A DNA stretch of 64,000 nt, from the NCBI GenBank assembly GCA_023053575.1, contig JAKZAP010000009.1, positions 18,147,869 through 18,211,868 on the forward strand, written 5' to 3'. The notes beneath the pieces are model-generated. The model searched no databases, was not told the DNA's origin, and saw only the letters and a list, made by a program, of their open reading frames with translations. How positions within the stretch are numbered: the first letter of the stretch is position 1; every line of letters starts with the position of its first letter. Shown one piece after another: positions 60,501 through 64,000 of the stretch. This stretch comes from Branchinecta lynchi (Eukaryota > Arthropoda > Branchiopoda > Anostraca > Branchinectidae). A program made the translations under genes and the position numbers.

Positions 60501-62538
60501 TAGAAAAACAAAAAACACCAAATTCCAAAAATCACCAAATTCAACTTGATAGACCTTTCTCGGTGCTTCATCGAAAGCTTAAGGAATCTTCCTATCTGGT
60601 GAACTACCGTAAAGCATTCACCCTTCATCACTTAAACCATCCACTCCTCATCATACATTTCTTTTCCAAACACTTCTTCCCTCAACACATCCAATTCATT
60701 CCATTCAGTTGCAACACATACTCATTCATATCACCACAGATGGGGCAGTAATGACCAATCCGACTCCCCCCCCCCCCCCTTCCCACATACCTCCTCCTAT
60801 CCCCTAGCGGTAAGCAATCAGCCCTCATACTTATAAACCACGCTAACTCCTCCCTATTCATCCCTCCTTTAAAATATCAAGACTGGATACTACTGCTTAA
60901 AGTGTAACTAAAAGACAGCTTATTTTTGTATGAAGATTAACCGGTTTATCCTGGCTCTGCTGAAGGATTCTTTAGTTTTTCAACTTGGGCTGTAGTTGTG
61001 ACATTCAGAATATGCACTGCTGGCCCGACAAGACAAAGTTCATCCCGACGCGGAGAATTTAAATTTCGACGAAAGCGTGCGTTTCAGTATCATGTGGGGC
61101 TAACGAAGGAAGCTCAGGAAATATTTGATTCCAGATTCTACGAACAATTCTGAAGATAGACCGCTATAGAATGTGACCCGAAAAAGATTATTATTATATA
61201 TATATATAAAACGTATCCGCAATTGTTTACCGTTGCAGTTGCTAAACGTTTCAGTCATAGAGTTACAATCGCATGACGCATATTCTCGCAGTTGCCCGAG
61301 GGCTCGACTTGAGGAGTCCCCGCGTTTTTATTCGTCCGGGGGACTCACTCCCCGTATTCTCGCGAGTCCCCACGGACGGGAAATGCTCCCATTATCATCA
61401 CCATCATCAAAAAACGAGTCCCGTTCAGATTCAGACGAGAATCAGTTTTTGCTGTTGTTGGTGCATTGTAAAATTAATTAAAAACAACCAGAATAAAAAT
61501 AAAGTGGATCCTGACTGCTTTCGTCATCTGCGTATTTATTTTTAGAACAAAATCCACTTTGGAAGCATTCCCCGTGTACTCGTTGTTTTCCGTACGCGGA
61601 GTCCGCGTGGAGTGACTTCTTCTAATCTCGCCGTTCCCTTGCGATTCCCCGAGGAGTCCTCGGGGAATGACGAGAAAACGCCTATGGCGGTTCCACAAAT
61701 CCGAAAGAAAAGTCAAGTCGATGAAAAAATCATTTATATGGAAAGCGGAACAGCAAATCAACTAATTTCCATCGGGTCTTGAAGCCTATTTAGGTGAAAA
61801 AGTTACGAGTAACTCGCCTTGTTGTATCACAGCCCTGTTACAGAATTAACCCAGTTTGAAGCAGAGTCAGATGAGAATATTTGACTTCACATATGAAGTT
61901 GTCTCCCATTGTTACACTAATTACAAATATTCCCCATGATAATAATAATAATAATTTACTAGAAAAGACTAATACGGCGACACAACAGACACCTGAGTCG
62001 GCCAACAACAATTTCTACCACTAAAAATGAAAACACTAACTATTAAAGTTTAACTGAAAAGCCAGCTTATTTGTGTATCATTCTACTGGATACACTCCTT
62101 TTTTTTGGATTGTGTGAAGGGATTTTTTTATTTCTCCCTATTTGCTCTAGAATGACGTTCAGAATATCTACAGGACAAATACCAATACATCCGCGGCGTT
62201 TCAGTGGCCAGTGACCAGCTTACGGAAGGTAGCTCACTGCGTGAACTCTCATTTTTCAGATCGTTTTTGTCGAGCATACAACACAGATACAAGCACATAA
62301 AGCATACAAATCAGACAAGGAAATTCCACTATTTGAAAATCGATTATTCGTGAATAGCCGGGCTACGAAGTAACGTATTTTCGCCGGGTCTTCAAGCCTC
62401 TTTAAGTGAATTAGTGATGGGTAACTAGATTGTCCTATCTAGGCCCTTTTCAGTGAAACTTTAAATATATTGGAGTAGAGGAAATTAACTGTGTTCTTCC
62501 ATTTTTTAACTGTTCATCTTTTCTTGCAGGCTCAGTGA
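18448..62538 (+). CDS. TIA1: TIA1/TIAR-family RNA-binding protein, 3' part (7 exons, gene span)
   Basis: This is the downstream part of a TIA1/TIAR (Rox8-like) gene. Exons 18448-18523, 23447-23549, 34162-34342, 44284-44413, 49353-49540, 53278-53404 and 62530-62538 join in one frame: 814 nt, of which the first completes a codon begun upstream, giving 270 residues and TGA. All introns are GT-AG. The product contains the C-terminal half of RRM2 (RNP1 KGYGFVSF), the linker with [11 protein letters not shown], a full RRM3 (RNP2-like [11 protein letters not shown]1 DKGYAFIRF) and a Gly/Tyr/Gln-rich tail. Family knowledge: these proteins bind U-rich RNA, promote U1 snRNP recruitment at weak 5' splice sites, repress translation and nucleate stress granules through the prion-like tail. 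RRM1, the RRM2 start and the ATG are not visible in 1-18447. Whether it is the TIA1 or TIAL1 orthologue cannot be decided, since many invertebrates have only one. Confidence 0.93.
18938..19115 (+). mobile_element. 5'-truncated LINE 3' UTR copy
   Basis: Matches 17555-17745 closely (TTTGGGTCTTCTTCGATGGT, CAACCCCTCGAGAGT, GAAGAGCCAATCTGTC). No coding part is attached. Confidence 0.7.
20710..20958. mobile_element. Inverted-repeat element with ~45-bp arms
   Basis: The arm at 20712-20758 (AAAAATCAACGAAGAAACCA ... TATAGGCC) is the near-exact inverse of 20911-20957 (GGCCTATAAA ... TTCGTTGATTTTTTGTG). The loop of about 150 bp contains further AAGAAGGG text. Confidence 0.75.
23005..23320 (+). mobile_element. 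Element A, copy 3 (short form)
   Basis: The left module with TTTTTGGGATCCCAAAACGT and GTCCGTCCGTCCGTCTGTC joins almost directly to the right module ending TTTTTGGGATCCCATCGAAA. The CCGGAATCCGG tandem units are largely missing. Confidence 0.75.
23447..23549 (+). CDS. TIA1: TIA1 exon: end of RRM2 and linker
   Basis: The acceptor is ttgtag and the donor gtaagt. There are 34 codons plus one base. The peptide begins [17 protein letters not shown] and includes [16 protein letters not shown], the very conserved end of TIA RRM2 (beta-4) and start of the RRM2-RRM3 linker. The final A joins GT of the next exon to give Ser. Confidence 0.95.
24331..24403 (-). tRNA. tRNA-Thr(TGT)-like sequence, possibly pseudogene or SINE head
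   Basis: On the minus strand 73 nt fold as a tRNA. The D arm region is TAGCTCAGTTGGTAGAGC, the anticodon loop CTTGTAA gives anticodon TGT (Thr), and the T arm is CTGGG-TTCAAAT-CCCGG. Pairs 1-72 and 27-43 are C-A mismatches, suggesting decay. Downstream text GGAGCATTTTT is shared with a weaker tRNA-like piece at about 56098-56146, which argues for a tRNA-derived SINE. Confidence 0.55.
25578..26030. mobile_element. MITE D, copy 1 (full)
   Basis: About 453 bp bounded by TTAAAGTTTAACTGAAAAG and its exact inverse CTTTTCAGTTAAACTTTAA. The interior includes CATCGGGTCTTCAAGCCTCT. No coding capacity. Other copies are at 52777-53238, 54489-55038 and 62043-62464. Confidence 0.85.
26063..26142 (+). mobile_element. 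Element A fragment
   Basis: GTCGTCGGACCAGTCAAGTT and AGATGGGCTTTGTAGC, plus TTTAGGGGTGGGGGAGGGG, match 15705-15770. Confidence 0.7.
29036..29314 (+). repeat. Tandem duplication, offset ~177 bp
   Basis: TACTCTTTTGAATCTT ... CCCATTTTATTCTGC ... CCCCGCCAGGTTA ... TTTTGAATTACT occurs at 29051 and again at 29228. The text between (AGAACCTAGCGACGTTCATG) also resembles 28830-28876, implying an older third unit. Confidence 0.8.
29772..29798 (+). repeat. CACAG microsatellite
   Basis: About five copies of a 5-bp unit (cacag). Confidence 0.8.
29910..30800 (+). mobile_element. Element A, copy 4
   Basis: Left module (TTTTGGGATCCCAAAACTTA), about four tandem CCGGAATCCGG units, and a right module with TATAGAGGTATATCTGAACT and TTTGGTCTTG. 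The module order is the same as in copy 2. Confidence 0.8.
32311..32455. mobile_element. Palindromic MITE B, copy 2
   Basis: Starts CTACACTGTACAAAAA. It has TCTGGGATTAATCTGG facing AATCCCAGTAGCAAATACTG. Confidence 0.8.
33075..33422 (-). other. Unassigned 115-codon open frame
   Basis: An ATG-to-stop frame with balanced composition, with the Ser-rich [11 protein letters not shown] and the ending [16 protein letters not shown] recognise no domain. There is no obvious promoter, splice context or repeat identity. It sits antisense in a TIA1 intron. It may be a transposon remnant or chance. Confidence 0.2.
34162..34342 (+). CDS. TIA1: TIA1 exon: linker and first part of RRM3
   Basis: The acceptor is attttag; the donor is gtagtg, weak at positions +4 to +6. 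The exon is 181 nt, entering in phase 1 and leaving in phase 2. It encodes [19 protein letters not shown], then CTVYCGGF (RNP2 of RRM3), an alpha-1 region with [14 protein letters not shown], and DKGYAFI, where RNP1 breaks at the intron. The weak donor is the type whose use U-rich RNA-binding proteins can influence. Confidence 0.95.
35106..35856. mobile_element. Inverted-repeat element I
   Basis: The ends are GTTGATTTTTTGCAGTTACC at the left and, inverted, GTTGCGTTTTTGCAGATACC at the right; matching continues through GTGGTATCTGATA. Further GATACCACGGT palindromes cluster at 35690-35830. No coding capacity. Confidence 0.75.
37785..38152. mobile_element. Inverted-repeat element J
   Basis: The left end is AGTTCCATTTTTGATCCGAA and the inverted right end AGTTGCGTTTTTGATCCGAA, continuing TTCTCC. 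The interior is rich in GAATTCTC/GAGAATTC. Confidence 0.75.
39413..39483 (+). repeat. tRNA-like / SINE-head sequence
   Basis: TAGCTTACATGGTTAGAGCG resembles an A box and GAGTTCAAACCCCG a B box, correctly spaced. No clean anticodon stem forms, so it is a tRNA relic or SINE head rather than a functional tRNA. Confidence 0.45.
40646..40913. mobile_element. hAT-like MITE
   Basis: Starts CAGTGTTGCC and ends GGCAACACCG. The interior (ATTCTGGCTCGCTTTGTCGA, AATCTGTGACAAATC) matches 11224-11400 in inverse orientation. CAGTGTTGCC-type ends are typical of hAT elements. Confidence 0.6.
41071..41330. mobile_element. Palindromic MITE B, compound copy 3
   Basis: Starts GTACACTGTAAAAAAA and ends TTTTTGTGTACAGTGTAG. 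The core GGGATTAATCTTGTCT / AATCCCAGTAGCAAATACTG appears more than once, so this is a B element with an extra B segment. Confidence 0.8.
42470..42890. repeat. GGATTCGAATC-rich inverted segment
   Basis: ATTCGAATC-type motifs recur many times in both orientations. GGTCAAATCCGGATTCGAAT at about 42471 is partly mirrored by GGATTCGCCCAAATCTGGCC near 42875, suggesting a decayed inverted-repeat element. Confidence 0.5.
43045..43213. mobile_element. Palindromic MITE B, copy 4
   Basis: TTACATTGTAAAGAA at the left, then GCAGTATTTGCTACTGGGAT and the inverse AATCCCAGTAGCAAATACTG, ending CGAGAAACTC. Confidence 0.8.
43533..43648. mobile_element. Palindromic MITE B, half copy 5
   Basis: Contains only the right half: TCTCTAATTCGGATTAATC, AATCCCAGTAGCAAATACTG, CGGAGAAACTTTTTGTGC. 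Confidence 0.75.
43876..43974. mobile_element. Small fold-back element
   Basis: AGCAGAGGCGTTACTAG faces CTAGTCGTGACGCCCCTGCT. One end also matches, inverted, 59080-59105 (CATTTGGCTAGTAACGG). Confidence 0.55.
44040..44265. mobile_element. Element E abutting a TIA1 exon
   Basis: ACTGCGAATCATAGTAGACT ... AAACGGATACGTCAGC at the left faces GCATCGTAGCT ... TTGTCCGTTGTATACATTAT at the right, with AAGACCCTTGCCAAG and CTTGGCAAGGGTTCTC inside. It ends about 20 bp before the exon at 44284. Confidence 0.75.
44284..44413 (+). CDS. TIA1: TIA1 exon: end of RRM3
   Basis: The acceptor is ttttatag. One base completes Arg, then 43 codons run from [16 protein letters not shown] through [16 protein letters not shown] to NGPQ. 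VVKCxWGKET is the diagnostic end of RRM3 in TIA proteins. The donor CAG/gtgagt is a strong consensus site. A second donor, CAG/gtgaga, lies exactly 12 nt downstream (exon end 44425) and would add Val-Ser-Pro-Gln in frame. Confidence 0.94.
44414..44473 (+). promoter_or_regulatory. Tandem donors and U-rich tracts after the RRM3 exon
   Basis: Two 5' splice sites (after 44413 and 44425) are followed by T-runs at 44438-44445 and 44462-44471, the second ending in TAG. U-rich RNA just downstream of a 5' splice site is the known binding context of TIA1 itself. The second run plus AG also resembles a 3' splice site only 48-60 nt from the donors. The regulatory role is inference. Confidence 0.45.
44635..44929. 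mobile_element. MITE C, copy 1
   Basis: Starts GAGCGTGTTCCACCC and ends GGATGGAACACGCTC; TAGTAACTA-type motifs are arranged symmetrically inside. It is flanked by TAT on both sides (3-bp target duplication). Confidence 0.85.
46540..47036 (+). repeat. Dispersed repeat F, copy 2
   Basis: Matches 222-709 in the same orientation, including gaagacgttctgcgtggg and ttccatct/ttccatat variants. Confidence 0.8.
47063..47241. mobile_element. Palindromic MITE B, copy 6 (best palindrome)
   Basis: The 179-bp element is nearly one long palindrome. It starts CTACACTGTACAAAGTTTTT and ends AAACTATTTACAGTGGTAG; AACTGCAGTATTTGCTA faces TAGCAAATACTGCAGT. Confidence 0.88.
47885..48246 (+). mobile_element. Element A, copy 5
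   Basis: One CCGG-type unit (GAAATTCGGCCGAAACCGGG) and the right module ending TTTTTGGGATCCCATCGAAA CCTTTGGTCTTG. Inside, 65 bp (48048-48112) is directly repeated at 48113-48177. Confidence 0.75.
48552..49159. mobile_element. MITE C, copy 2, interrupted by a LINE
   Basis: The left part 48552-48805 and right part 49119-49159 together match copies 1 and 3. The right end is decayed (GGTGGAACACC). The interruption at 48806-49118 is flanked by ACGTCTTG on both sides. Confidence 0.8.
48806..49118 (-). mobile_element. 5'-truncated LINE 3' UTR inserted in MITE C
   Basis: Matches the 3' UTR at 7966-8275 (ACTGCACTAATGGAAAAACC, CCAAACTCCTTCACATTATC). On the minus strand it ends with an A-rich/TATCAAG tail. 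The 8-bp direct repeats ACGTCTTG at 48798-48805 and 49119-49126 look like a target-site duplication. Confidence 0.8.
49173..49388 (+). repeat. 108-bp tandem duplication of splice acceptor plus exon start
   Basis: Two adjacent 108-bp copies, 49173-49280 and 49281-49388, differ at four positions by eye. Each holds intron sequence, the acceptor ttttcttaacag, and the first 36 nt of the Gly-rich TIA1 exon. The one coding difference is silent (CCT/CCC, Pro). The downstream copy continues into the full exon. The upstream copy (exon start 49245) runs in frame through 12 codons, then through duplicated intron sequence to TAG at 49305-49307. Confidence 0.93.
49353..49540 (+). CDS. TIA1: TIA1 exon: Gly/Tyr/Gln-rich tail, part 1
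   Basis: The acceptor is cttaacag and the donor AG/gtaagc. There are 62 codons plus two bases. The peptide begins [20 protein letters not shown], includes [16 protein letters not shown] and ends FGYQP. Low-complexity Gly, Tyr, Gln and Ala content matches the prion-like tail of TIA proteins. The last AG joins C of the next exon to give Ser. The first 36 nt and the acceptor are duplicated 108 bp upstream. Confidence 0.9.
49949..50140. mobile_element. hAT-like MITE with eroded 8-bp TSD
   Basis: Starts CAGGGTTGCCA and ends TGGCAGCCCTG. The flanks ACCTCATA and CCCTCGTA agree at 6 of 8 positions, as for an old hAT target duplication. Related ends occur at about 10809 and 55685. Confidence 0.7.
50199..50540 (-). 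pseudogene. LINE ORF2 C-terminal fragment with zinc finger
   Basis: The minus-strand frame 50537-50292 has [20 protein letters not shown], the CCHC-type finger found at the C-terminus of many LINE ORF2 proteins, then [13 protein letters not shown] related copy lies at 60541-60770. On the minus strand it ends near TTCATTCATTCATG, a short tail-like repeat. Confidence 0.75.
51900..52823 (+). repeat. Nested local duplications
   Basis: Block 1 (TTCTGACCAATAAGCTTCTC ... GTGGCAAGCGTGATATTCAG) occurs at 51902-52010, 52011-52127 and 52271-52386. Block 2 (CAAACCCACACAACCCCCAT ... GGGATAGGACAATCTAG) occurs at 52128-52273 and 52678-52823 and looks identical over about 146 bp. Confidence 0.85.
52777..53238. 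mobile_element. MITE D, copy 2
   Basis: Starts TTTAAAGTTTAACCGAAAAG and ends CTTTTCAGTTAAACTTTAT. Its right end lies 39 bp before the TIA1 exon at 53278. A truncated left end of D is present at 52227-52273 within the duplicated block. Confidence 0.82.
53278..53404 (+). CDS. TIA1: TIA1 exon: Gln/Gly-rich tail, part 2
   Basis: The acceptor is ttttacag and the donor CAG/gtaaag. One base completes Ser, then 42 codons run from [20 protein letters not shown] through GGQPGG to TYSLQQFQ. The frame agrees exactly with both neighbouring exons. A MITE ends 40 bp before the acceptor, and an inverted-repeat element begins about 50 bp after the donor. Confidence 0.88.
53455..53855. mobile_element. Inverted-repeat element with CACTGTCAGAAG ends
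   Basis: CACTGTCAGAAGTTTC at the left faces GAAGCTTCTGACAGTG at the right. The 401-bp interior has repeated GATGCGCGGTTTCAACAGAC and inverted AACACAACAGACAACATCC / GGATGTTGTCTGTTGTGTT blocks. Confidence 0.82.
54170..54472. mobile_element. MITE G, copy 2
   Basis: 303 bp from CCCGATGAAAAATTTG to AAATTTTTCATCGGG, a near-perfect terminal inverted repeat, colinear with 5152-5460. Confidence 0.88.
54489..55038. mobile_element. MITE D, copy 3, with nested E element
   Basis: D ends are GAGTTTAACCGAAAAAGG and TTGTCAGTTAAACTTTG. About 54830-54957 is an E-type insertion (AAGTCAGCTACATTTTATTA / AAAATGTAGCTGACTTTCC fold-back). Confidence 0.75.
55148..55431. mobile_element. MITE C, copy 3
   Basis: Starts GAGCGTGTTCCACCC and ends GGGTGGAACACGCTC, a perfect 15-bp terminal inverted repeat. 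AAC flanks both sides (3-bp target duplication). Confidence 0.88.
55536..55685. mobile_element. hAT-like MITE
   Basis: Starts CAGTGTTGTCACG and ends CGTGGCAACCCTG. The interior is short and AT-rich. Confidence 0.55.
56098..56146 (-). repeat. tRNA-derived SINE-like fragment
   Basis: On the minus strand GGTTTCAAATCCCGCCCAGG followed by AGCATTTTTATTTTTCA parallels the 3' part of the tRNA-like element at 24331, including the same downstream AGCATTTTT. Confidence 0.45.
60251..60442 (-). pseudogene. LINE ORF2 C-terminal fragment
   Basis: The minus strand reads [20 protein letters not shown], then [20 protein letters not shown] and [12 protein letters not shown] to a stop. The G-x-x-W-N-x-LP ... 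FKR pattern is the usual LINE ORF2 end. A 3' UTR extends to about 60195. Confidence 0.75.
60541..60770 (-). pseudogene. LINE ORF2 zinc-finger fragment
   Basis: The minus strand has [15 protein letters not shown] (start of a CPxCG finger), and after frame breaks [12 protein letters not shown], matching the family at 50199-50540. Confidence 0.6.
60896..61860. mobile_element. MITE D copy 4, diverged, with insertion
   Basis: The left part begins TAAAGTGTAACTAAAAGACA. The D right part (CATCGGGTCTTGAAGCC) is at 61769. Between them about 61290-61690 carries GAGTCCCCGCGTTTTTATTC facing GACGAGAAAACGC, apparently another inserted inverted-repeat element. Confidence 0.55.
62043..62464. mobile_element. 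MITE D, copy 5 (full)
   Basis: Starts TTAAAGTTTAACTGAAAAG and ends CTTTTCAGTGAAACTTTAA. The interior includes CGGGTCTTCAAGCCTCTTTA. It ends 65 bp before the terminal TIA1 exon. Confidence 0.85.
62530..62538 (+). CDS. TIA1: TIA1 terminal coding exon, Ala-Gln-stop
   Basis: The previous exon ends in phase 0 with CAG/gtaaag. The pyrimidine-rich acceptor ending ttttcttgcag at 62529 is followed by GCT CAG TGA, giving the C-terminus Gln-Ala-Gln. Only nine bases are coding; the rest of the exon is 3' UTR. The alternative is readthrough of the 53404 donor, which extends the frame to a stop near 53523 with unrelated sequence. I prefer this exon because of the acceptor quality and the short Q-terminated ending. 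Confidence 0.7.
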   Translation, partial: AQ

Positions 62539-63508
62539 TTCTTTTGAGTTTGTTAAACTCTGCCAGCACTTTCATCAAGAGTATGCTATTAGCGGGATGG
62601 GCGGACACACAAAATTTAGTGAGAATTGGTTAAACATTAAAAAAACAGTGTTGGTATATTTAACAATGTGTGTTGACTTGTGCTAAAGTCGGAAAAGGAG
62701 GATTGTTTTTCTACAGCGTTGTTTCGTACGGCGGCACCATTTTTGTACCCAGGATACCGAGTGCAAGTTTCTAAGTTTTTTATGGGTTTAGTAACGTGCT
62801 ACGAATGGCAACTCGTCGCTGGGGAACAGCTTACTAGATTGATGTACCGCTTGAGCTTGTAGCTCGAATCCCCTGCTCCCCTTAGGCGCAAATGTTAATA
62901 CTAAACTCGTATCCACTGAGACTGGACTAAGTTTTTGATTGGACGTTCGCAGAACTCAATACTGAGGGATTGCTCATTCACGAAAAAGGTGTTTGGCCGC
63001 GTGGAAAGTATCATTGGGGCGCTAAACTAATCGCACAAATAATTATTATATTAATTAATCGTATTGAATGAGTATTGAAAAAGAAGTGAACGAAGCTCCT
63101 AGTGGTAGCACGAATCTTAATTTGATCAGTGAAGGAAGTTTTGGCAGTTTACATCTGATGTTCCCTAACCCCCACGGTGTGTGTGCGTCGCTTATAAGAT
63201 TATTGAGCAGACAATTATAAGGCCGTCTTCAGTGGTTGGTGATAGCAGAAGCCAGATTCTTAAACAAACCTGGGAAATTCCGGAAATGCCTGGTTGCAGG
63301 AAAGACCGGAAAATGACTGGTTGCAGGAAAGACCGGGAAATGACTGGTTGCAGGAAAGACCGGAAAATGACTGGTTGCAGGAAAGACCGGGAAATGAGGC
63401 GCCGGATTATAGCCTACAGCAGCGGTTAGCCCATCTTAGCTTCTTGCCGGATTCTGCTGGAACTGACTGAATACACCGTTCAAACGATGACGTCACAGGT
63501 TGAATAAA
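62539..63508 (+). other. Probable TIA1 3' UTR (end uncertain)
   Basis: Sequence downstream of the TGA is AT-rich and has no credible coding frame. Possible polyadenylation hexamers are ATTAAA at about 62637 and AATAAA at 63503-63508; neither can be chosen from sequence alone. A 27-bp minisatellite lies inside at 63290-63397. Confidence 0.45.
63290..63397 (+). repeat. 27-bp minisatellite, four units
   Basis: CTGGTTGCAGGAAAGACCGG plus AAAATGA or GAAATGA, four times. Units 1/3 and 2/4 share the same variant, so the higher-order unit is a 54-bp dimer. Confidence 0.92.
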
Positions 63509-64000
63509 ATACAAGCGACATCTGATTGGTTGTGGAAACTTCGTTGCATGCTGCAAGATCGCGACAGCCCTCTTTTGAGTACATCCAATTCCGAGTATTC
63601 TAGCGTCATTCGGAACGTACAGATATTTTTCACCGCCTGATGATGTACGTGAACAGTGACGTAGCACTTGAAAGACGTCGTGCAGCAATGAATTCTCTCC
63701 CGACGCTATTGAGTTTCGTCGAATGTCCAAATAACACTTGTGTACAAGTCTCAGTGCTAGTGTAGTTGTTAGATTAGCTCGGGGCCGTCTCTTCCGTGTA
63801 CTGTTAAACTGTGATTTTTATTTTATTTTTCTCACTTCCAACTTTTTAAAAACCGCAACCGCGGGAAAGGCGTTGCCCCGTCGTAGCATTGAACATAGTT
63901 TACTCCGTCTTACCGCCAGTACCAGCGTCCCTCATGTCGACTCTCCCGTATTAAAGGGCGACTCTGGCGGTTTGGAAAGCTTCGCGAGCTTATGCACCGG
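63509..64000. other. Downstream of TIA1, nothing recognised
   Basis: No convincing exon or RNA gene. A minus-strand 107-codon frame at 63407-63730 overlaps the minisatellite edge and has no family motif. Confidence 0.35.

Larger units (their letters stand above)
53405..62529 (+). other. TIA1 intron, 9.1 kb
   Basis: Holds an inverted-repeat element (53455-53855), MITE G (54170-54472), MITE D with nested E (54489-55038), MITE C (55148-55431), a hAT-like MITE (55536-55685), a SINE-like piece (56098-56146), LINE fragments (60251-60442, 60541-60770) and MITE D copies (60896-61860, 62043-62464). The stretch 56200-60190 has no recognisable gene, only C/G runs and an AAAATCGGTCGATTTTT-rich patch at 58918-59060. 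Confidence 0.6.

Noticed and set aside
62815..62885. Possible tRNA-like A/B boxes in the 3' UTR
   Set aside because: Only a weak B-box resemblance; no cloverleaf stems.
1..64000. CRISPR arrays, operons, prophage or bacterial genes
   Set aside because: Direct repeats here are minisatellite or transposon derived; no spacer pattern, no cas genes and clear spliceosomal introns.

Overview
The window looks like AT-rich nuclear DNA from an invertebrate animal. It has spliceosomal introns of 4-11 kb, very short coding exons, abundant miniature inverted-repeat elements (MITEs), decayed LINE fragments and many long poly-C/poly-G runs. I could not narrow the organism further. No prokaryotic features, operons or CRISPR arrays are visible. 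Most small open frames are chance frames in introns or repeats.

One host gene is well supported, on the + strand: the 3' part of a TIA1/TIAR-type RNA-binding protein gene (Rox8/tiar-1 family). Seven coding exons lie at 18448-18523, 23447-23549, 34162-34342, 44284-44413, 49353-49540, 53278-53404 and 62530-62538. All six joins keep the reading frame and total 270 residues plus a stop. They encode the second half of RRM2, all of RRM3 and a Gly/Tyr/Gln-rich tail ending in Gln-Ala-Gln. RRM1, the start of RRM2 and the start codon were not found, so the first 18.4 kb is probably one intron whose upstream exons lie outside the window.

The rest is intron filled with repeats. Families with two or more copies are a palindromic MITE (B), a 3-bp-TSD MITE (C), a 0.45-kb MITE with AAAGTTTAAC ends (D), a CCCGATGAAAAATTT-ended MITE (G), a fold-back element (E), a composite element with tandem CCGGAATCCGG units (A), a 490-bp dispersed repeat (F), hAT-like elements, two related long-terminus elements (I and J), and at least three LINE lineages. 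A tRNA-Thr-like element and SINE-like fragments are also present.

The most interesting signals concern TIA1 splicing. A 108-bp tandem duplication copies the 3' splice site and first 36 coding bases of the glycine-rich exon; using the upstream copy would give a protein lacking the Q-rich tail. The preceding exon has two in-frame donors 12 nt apart, followed by U-rich tracts of the kind TIA proteins bind. Several MITEs also lie within 20-65 bp of exon edges.
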